Shown: positions 57,940 to 64,000 of the stretch, piece after piece | Layout: each line of letters begins with the position of its first letter | Position numbering within the stretch: position 1 is the first letter of the stretch | Assembly: GCF_907165205.1 (NCBI RefSeq) | Contig: NC_058193.1 | Coordinates: 13,437,544 to 13,501,543, forward strand | Origin: Coccinella septempunctata | Lineage: Eukaryota > Arthropoda > Insecta > Coleoptera > Coccinellidae | DNA length: 64,000 nt | Direction of reading: 5' to 3' | Position numbers and translations under genes: made by a program | Notes under the pieces: generated by a model | The model's database searches: none | What the model was told of the DNA's origin: nothing | Seen by the model: the letters and a program-made list of their open reading frames with translations, nothing else

Positions 57940-58405
57940 GTCACCAGATAGGTGTTTGATTGGAATTTTAGCAATGATTCTAGAATTCGCATCAATTTAA
58001 ATTTTGAATGGAGCTTTATTTGCTGATTCTTGATATTTTATTGGCATTGTTGAAAAAGGAGTGTTGAGCTTAGAACTATGAAAATCAAGAGACGGATCCA
58101 ATAGTTTCAGATTATCTAATCCAATTAAACCGTCATAAATATTATGAAAATTGAATAGATAGAATTTGAAATTTTCATTATGTCTATTAAACTCAGCAAA
58201 TATAGGAATATTGGCACAAAATCGATGATGAGAGGTTTGATGGACTGTTGAGACAGTGAATGGTTCTTTGAATATGAAATTTGAATAATATTTTTTAGCT
58301 AAATCTGGATTAATAAAAGATTTTCTTGATCCTGTATCGATTAGTAATTTAAGAGAGGGATTTTTAATTTCAATATAAGGTAATTCGCGTTTACCATTAG
58401 AAACA
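57940..58405 (-). pseudogene. Element 2 pol: protease
   Basis: On the minus strand the frame reads KLLIDTGSRKSFINP, with the DTG active site intact, followed by IYDGLIGLDNLKLLDPSLDF, the usual second half of a retropepsin. One stop at 57997-57999 interrupts the frame before the RT. It would process the Gag-Pol precursor. Confidence 0.8.
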
Positions 58406-58415
58406 TGAAATTCTA

Positions 58416-59727
58416 TTATGTGCTGTGGGTCTGAAATTGAACGTTCCGAAAATTTTGTTGGTAATCTTCAGTAATTTGGTCATTTTTGAATTCTTCTTTA
58501 GAGCTGTGAGGATCATTATGATACTCGGTATTAAAAAGCTCTTCACTTATAAAATTTGGTTTCTGAGGAAAGGATTGATTTTGCCTGTTTGTAAAATATC
58601 TATTATTTGTTGAGGTACTCATTGGTAGAGTTCTCTGTTTAGTATGATTAGTAGATATACTCATTGGAGTAGGTGCAGGTTGTTGCTGCTTTCCGAAAAC
58701 TTGAGCGTTACTGAAATATTTCGGCTCTTTATAACTTATATTTCTTTGAATAGTAATGGGTCTGCTAGGAAATTGCTGATTCGTAACAAAATTTTGTCGT
58801 TCGATGGGTACCATTGTGGAAAAGTTTTGACGAAATTTTGAAAAATTATTTGAATTATTTCTGTGATTACTATAATTCATGAATTTTCTGGAACTATTGA
58901 TTACCGTTTGATTAGATTTTTGGCAATGTTTTATATTGTCTTCTTCAATTATGAATTGTAGTGCTTGAGATAAGGAATCAGGCCTCATACCCCTTATAAT
59001 AGGACCCAAAGGATCTCTTAAACCGGCTAAAAAGGTTTTTAAAGCTTGTTTTCGGAAAAAATCTCTTTTACTTGCTCTAAATCCAACTTCACATTTCAAA
59101 TCAATATAATTACAAATTGTATTTAATAATGTAATTACTTTTTCATAGAAGTCATGAGGAGATTCTCCGAAGTTTTGCCTCAGATTAACTAGATCCTGAT
59201 TAAGACAATTCTCATCTCGTTGATCACCGAAATGTAATAAAAGTGAATTTTTTATGTCGTTCCAATTACTGGTAGCTCCATGAATTGCGACAACTTCTTC
59301 CGCTTTGCCGTGAAGCTTATTCAAAATACCATTCAATATCAACACATTTTGGAAGTTATTTTGATTTTCAACATCAAAATAGTGATTCAAAATTGCTTCC
59401 GAAGCTTGAATGAACCTATGTAATTTATTCGGATTCCCATCGAAATCGGGAATGATGCTTACATTTTTGATATCAAAGTTTTCAGGTACGTTAGGCATAT
59501 TCAAATTAGTGCAAGAATTCACGCAGGAGCAAATCGTTGATTTCATTTTTAATTGATTTTGTTCCAGAGATTGGTAGTGAAAACCCTAAAAAGTTTATGA
59601 AGATATTCAAAGTTGTATTATTACTATTAAGTGAAAGATTATTAAATAATTCTAACAAATCTGTCTCTAATTCAGAATTGGTTTCCGCTACAGAATCAAT
59701 ACTAGGATTAGAGGAGTCTGACATCAA
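58416..59727 (-). pseudogene. gag of errantivirus-like element 2
   Basis: The main frame is 59546-58416 (376 codons). An upstream piece (59727-59506) in another frame begins MMSDSSNPSID and probably belongs to the N-terminus, so a frameshift near 59530 is likely. The capsid-like part has FDGNPNKLHRFIQASEAIL and QALKTFLAGLRDPLGPIIRG. The C-terminal third is Asn/Gln/Ser-rich and has no CCHC knuckle, as is usual for gypsy-type errantiviruses. Confidence 0.8.
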
Positions 59728-59887
59728 CGAATAAAAATACGCTCACCACCTTGTTATGATTATCCACAACTGCATTATCTTCTTCCTCCTAGATGGATTT
59801 TTGATTGTAACTGCTGTGGGTAGGTTCTCATTTCACCAAAAAGAGGGTAGAACTCTAAAGTTTTTCACAATGAAAACTCCGTGAAAC

Positions 59888-59903
59888 TCCGTCGACTGCG
59901 CCA
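59888..59903 (-). promoter_or_regulatory. Element 2 primer-binding site and LTR edge
   Basis: The minus strand reads ATATAACT, then GGCGCAGTCGACGG. An LTR ending in AACT followed by GGCGCAGTC is the arrangement of gypsy/17.6-type errantiviruses (tRNA-Ser-type primer site). It fixes the boundary between the LTR remnant (59902 upward) and the leader of gag. Confidence 0.75.
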
Positions 59904-59975
59904 GTTATATTTATTAAGGCAGGAAAAACGTTTTTAAAAAGCTATATTTCATACAATACGTATATACAGTGAAAG

Positions 59976-60898
59976 TTATGTCAGAACTGATTCAATGATG
60001 ATAAAATTACAATTTATAACCTCGGTACACTTTCTTAGTCTAAGGAAAATGAGACGATGCTGAGATTGCATCTTCCAACGAAGTTCATCGTTCTCGGATA
60101 TATAACTCGCGCCATCTTGTTGATACCATAAGTCATTATGGTTCTGTACTAGCGGCTCAATTATTTGAGTCAATATGTCAGAATATCTATCTCCTAAGGG
60201 AGAACATTCTTTAAATAATGCAAACATGTGTAGTGTTCTATCTTACCAGTTAAAGTCCCATCATAAATGTGAACATCGAGAATTGCATTATTTTTGATGG
60301 CGCAAAAAACATTGAAACTCCAGGTCTCTTGAAAGTTCCATTGTCTGAAGTGGTGGTTGTTCTCTTCATTCCAATAATGACTGTTATGCCTATTGAAAGA
60401 ACCATTCTTTGTGAATTTAGATTCATCTGTCCAAATTATACAGTCCAAAAAGTTTTCATTCCCTTGAAATCGAATCATCATAGCTTCGCAAAACTCTGTT
60501 CTCCTGATGAAATCAGTTTCCTTCAAATGCTGTACCCTATTGAACTTATATGGGTGCATTTTATGTTTTTTTAATATTCTCCAAACACTCGATTGAGATA
60601 ATCCCAGATAAATCTCGGCATCTTTGAGAGAATTTTGAGGATTCACACGAAAATATGCAAGAACTGTAATTTCGTTGTTCTCATCTTCTGCTACACATTT
60701 TTCTCTGTGTATAGTTTTCTTAACGAAAGATCAGACATTTCTCAAGTTTGTCATGGTTCTGGTAATGGTATCTCTCGTTGGTCTGGGTCGGTCAGGAAAC
60801 CTCTCAATGAACAGTCGAATCGTTCTATCTACAACTTTATTACATTCTCCATGAAGTAGAATGAGATTTAAATAATCTTCATTGGTAAAATTAGGCAT
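59976..60898 (-). pseudogene. Mariner-like transposase, decayed
   Basis: It starts at 60898 (MPNFTNEDYLNLILLHGECN), the same N-terminal layout as the transposase at 46.4 kb. A stop at 60731-60733 interrupts the frame, which continues with CVAEDENNEITVLAYF and SLSQ-like DNA-binding sequence. The first catalytic Asp is in CIIWTDESKFTKNGSF. After a frameshift near 60200 the second is in LWYQQDGASY. The part with the third acidic residue is not recognisable, so the C-terminus is lost where errantivirus-like element 2 begins. Confidence 0.82.
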
Positions 60899-62411
60899 AG
60901 TGATCGATTTTATTATAACTTAATACGAATTATCACCAAATTAATAGTAAACACAAAATGCTACTGAATAAAGAGGAATTTGGCAGATGTAATTAATGAT
61001 ATCTATCATTAAAAAAAAAAGAATGTAAAACATGGTAAGTTTTTGCATATGGTTCATAAGGAATTATTTATTTATCACTGGAGAGAAAACCGATGGCCGA
61101 TTAGTTGAAATAAAGAGGTTTCCGATACAAATTCGAATCAAATTTCGCCATCTATTTAGGAACAACCTGTAACTTTTTTCTTTTGCATATTAGGATCGTA
61201 AAATCTAAAACATGGTTTGAGTAACAGTTCCTGAAAATTTCATCTTTTTGGCGTGAAGGGAAAAGAAATAGCTGAAAATTCAAGACGAAAAACATTTTTT
61301 TGTGAATAACTCAGAAAATATCCACTTTAGGGCAAGGGTGTGATGCATACTCTCACATTATTTTTTAACGTAGATTCAATATTTGCCATAAAAAATGGGG
61401 TTCTAATTTGAAAAAATTGATTTTTCACGATTTTGTCATCCCTAACTTTGAAAGCGATTTCTTCACCCCCTGTATCATGAATCACGATTTCGAATTTTAA
61501 AGTGGATACATCAATCTTGAAAAATCCCAAAAATGAAAATTTTCCATCCAAAAACCTCGAAGTTATTCTTGTTTCGGAGCTCTATTTTCGATTTTTTTTC
61601 GAATTTTCCCGCTCAGAGAGAATTTTCCAACCAAAACTGAAAAATGTTACATCAAAATAACTTGAAAATTTCTAAGGAATCTATTTCTGCAATTAAAAAA
61701 TGGTGTTCTAATTTGAAAAACGGAAGTTGACGTCATTTCCGGAAAAACCGGAGGTGCTCATGCCTTGAAAATATTTTAGATTTCATCAGCATCGTGAAAT
61801 ACTTATAAGTGCTGAATTTCATGAAAATACGTTCAGTACTTTCCCGTATAAATATGGGTGAGGACTCTGTATTGAGACTGCACCATACAGAAGTTTACTT
61901 ATATCTTAAAATTAAAAATCAATACTCTATCAAAATGTTCATTCTCCATTTTGCCCTTCAAAAATTACGGTTTTAAATATTGATGGAGCATCAAATCTTA
62001 ATGCAACTGGGAATGAATTAGATCAAATAGACGGAAGCAGCTTCATCCAATAATTTCTCCCCTATATCCAAGTGAAAAGCTATTTCGACAAAAAAATAAT
62101 TTCAAGCTTTAATAACTTTTTGAAGAGCCGTTTCATCGAAAAATCGTATGGGACAGTTTTTGTAGAGCACCTAATTCTCTACATAAAAATATATCGCTCG
62201 ATGAAATCCTATCATTGGTTTGCGAACTAAAATTTCTTAATTAGAAATAAATTTTTACTCCCTGCTATTAGTAGGGAAAATAAAAATCATCGATGAGCGA
62301 CCTTAAATAATAATATTTTCGGCTAATATTTTCACAGACGTCATTTTTCAATGCCCTGAAGATAGTAAGGTGGGGGTTTCTCGAAAAAAACTAGATTTTT
62401 TTGAATCAGTC
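60899..62411. other. AT-rich non-coding region, probably the long 5' terminus of the mariner-like element
   Basis: No credible ORF. The motif GGTTCTAATTTGAAAAA occurs near 61396, with a variant near 61702, and also within the long inverted repeats of the 45.6-48.5 kb mariner-like element (for example near 48028). This suggests that the stretch upstream of the transposase is a related long terminal repeat, but I cannot define its end. Confidence 0.4.
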
Positions 62412-64000
62412 TTATATATATATATTTTTTTTTTTAATAATCACCATTCTGGGTAGGCACATGATTATACCGGATCACGAGGATCAAAGCATTTCTCAGC
62501 TGCTGGTGAGGAATCTTCTGACTATTCTTGTAGTCCAGAGAATGACTTCCCTCTGTGTCACATCGATTAGGCTCTCATCAAGTCCGAGCTGCGTAGTGTG
62601 CTGGGTCAGGTGCATTTCAACAAGTCCATTGGTTGTGATGACGAGCGGAAGGATCGAAGTACAGGTAAGTTGATGAATCTCTTTTAGTTCAAAAGCCAGG
62701 TCATGATATTTGACTATTTTCTCAGTGTAAGCTTTCTCAGCGTTGTCATCCGCTGGAACCGTGATGTCAATGATTGTTGCCGTCTTTTCTTTTTTGTCAA
62801 AGATGACAATGTCTGGGCGGTTGTGTAAGACTGATCGATCAGTAATTAGTGGATGATCCCAGTAGAGCTTCAGGCTTTCATTCTCTAGCAGAGTTTGTGG
62901 TGAGTATTCATGAATTTTTTTATGATATTTTAATAATCCATGTTTTATGGCAATTGCCTGATGGTAAACTTTTGCCATGGCATTGTGACGATCCGTGTAT
63001 TCTCTGGGAGCGAGAGTTGCACAGGAGGAAGTGACATGCTGGATCGTTTCTACGGATTGTGAGCATTTGCGACATCTGTCTGTTGGCAAGTTCTTTTTCA
63101 CTATATTTTTCAGGTATGCTCTCGTAGGTATTACCTGGTCTTGGATGGCTGCAAGTCTGCCTTCCGTCTCTGGAAAAAGATAACCGGCTTTCAGGTAAGA
63201 AATAGACTTTTCTTTGTTGATCTTATTCCATTTCAGGGCAGTGGGATATCTTCCATGAAGGGCTTTACCGTGCCATTCCCGAGTGATTTCCTCGATGTTT
63301 GAGGTTTCTACTGGGTCTATTCTCGATGCCAGGTTCAGGGCTGTGATGTTGTGGTCTTCTTCGGCTATAGCTTGATAGAAAAGTGAGTTTTTTGATTGAA
63401 AATACTCTCTCATCTGTTTGACTACAGTGTGATGCGTGTGCTCAATTTTCTGTAGGCCTCTTCCTCCTTCATTTCTTGGCATGTATAATCTTGTGACTGA
63501 TGCATGAGGCTGGTGCATTCCATACCTGGTGAGGAGTACCCTAATTTGTGTGTCTAGAGCTCTAAGTTCCGTAGTTGACCATTTGATGACGCCGAAGGAA
63601 TCAGCAAGACAGGGCATCGCCCAAGCCTTAATTGCTGTGAACGTTGATTTTGCATTAAGTTTGCTTTGCAATACTTTTTTTACCCTTTCAATGACCTTGG
63701 TTTTAAAGGCATCACTTGCTTCAGCTGTTTTAATTTCAAGCCCTTGTTGGATTCCCAAGTATTTGTGAGTTTCCTTTGGTCCCATCCTCTGTATTTGTAA
63801 GCCTGCTGTATAAGCATGGCTTCTCCCTCCACTAGTTTTCCTCTCTTTACATGCAGCACCGCACACTTATCCAAGCCCATCTCCATCTTCACAGTTTCTG
63901 TGAAGGATGTCACGATTCTGAGCTGTCTTCGAAGTTGATCTTCATTTGCTGCGTACAATTTGAGGTCATCGATGTAGAGCTGATGATTGATTTTTGTGTT
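62412..64000 (-). mobile_element. R2-type non-LTR retrotransposon, 3' half (runs off the window)
   Basis: Oriented on the minus strand, with its 3' end near 62430 marked by an A-rich tail (T run at 62425-62437) next to a short (TA)n. The RT palm, thumb, CCHC motif and restriction-like endonuclease are present; the N-terminal part lies beyond 64000. It is not inside 28S rDNA, the usual R2 target. Confidence 0.82.
62496..64000 (-). pseudogene. R2-type RT, CCHC motif and restriction-like endonuclease (partial, one frameshift)
   Basis: At the window edge the frame reads NHQLYIDDLKLYAANED, giving the catalytic YIDD. A frameshift at about 63800-63850 moves to the frame 63866-62496, which has GPKETHKYLGIQQGLEI and AWAMPCLADSFGVIKWS. 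The zinc motif CRKCSQSVETIQHVTSSC (CX2CX8HX4C) precedes the endonuclease core RPDIVIFDKKEKTATIIDIT, with the PD...D pattern of restriction-like nucleases. This combination defines the R2-like group of LINEs, which nick DNA and prime cDNA synthesis at the cut. Apart from the frameshift the preserved part looks intact, suggesting that it is younger than the fragment at 5.2-7 kb. Confidence 0.85.

Larger units (their letters stand above)
52965..59985 (-). mobile_element. Errantivirus-like element 2 (truncated, macro domain in pol)
   Basis: The order gag, pol, env on the minus strand, with a gypsy/17.6-type primer-binding site at 59888-59903 and the start of an LTR at 59902. The 3' LTR is missing: env breaks off near 52965 against mariner-like sequence (TACAGGGTGTTTCAC). 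Only about 80 bp of the 5' LTR remain before the mariner-like transposase at 59976. It is a different lineage from element 1. Confidence 0.85.

Noticed and set aside
5226..64000. A single R2-type element split across the whole window
   Set aside because: The two halves are on opposite strands and 55 kb apart, with unrelated elements between them; two separate copies are simpler.

Overview
This is eukaryotic DNA, almost certainly from an arthropod and most likely an insect. The evidence is low GC, GT...AG introns in a small-exon gene, and a dense mix of errantivirus-like Ty3/gypsy elements with env genes, Ty1/copia, Penelope-like, R2-type, CR1-like and Jockey-like non-LTR elements, mariner/Tc1 and hAT transposons, and a Polinton-type DNA polymerase. 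I see no bacterial-style operons, rRNA or intact tRNA genes. The species cannot be named from the sequence alone.

Layout. (1) 0.66-3.0 kb: the only good candidate host gene, with tiny, mostly phase-1 exons and a foldback element in its last intron. (2) 3.2-7.0 kb: a 5'-truncated CR1-like element (minus strand), then the N-terminal half of an R2-type element (plus strand). (3) 7.0-12.1 kb: a palindromic MITE, a 20-bp minisatellite and a decayed protein-primed family B DNA polymerase of Polinton type with an in-frame intron. (4) 13.0-19.9 kb: a Penelope-like element (PLE) with a 13-bp target duplication, itself invaded by a second PLE made of two 1.4-kb, almost identical inverted arms. (5) 21.5-25.9 kb: a complete Ty1/copia element (5-bp target duplication) sitting next to, and probably inside the 5' UTR of, a Jockey-like element that runs to 29.9 kb. 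(6) 30.8-42.1 kb: a complete errantivirus-like provirus on the minus strand (ATAT target duplication), with env split by a roughly 2.2-kb unassigned block and by a 1.08-kb hAT derivative. (7) 42.6-50.65 kb: a CR1-like element with a PHD-type ORF1, interrupted by a 2.9-kb mariner-like element with about 0.6-kb inverted repeats and by a 1.16-kb hAT derivative that contains a further small MITE. (8) 51-53 kb: unassigned sequence and a Tc1-like fragment. (9) 52.97-59.9 kb: a second errantivirus-like element (minus), truncated at both ends, whose pol contains a recognisable OARD1/TARG1-type macro domain between RNase H and integrase. (10) 59.98-64 kb: a decayed mariner-like transposase and the 3' half of an R2-type element (minus) running off the window.

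Almost every coding region is broken by stops, frameshifts, deletions or later insertions, so the window is best read as a nested archive of transposition. Exact target duplications at six insertions fix the order of events. The features that best repay follow-up are the macro domain in the errantiviral pol, the head-to-head PLE with near-perfect arms, the small-exon gene, and the intron inside polymerase motif B. Breaks in viral-type genes are described only; no repaired sequence is given.
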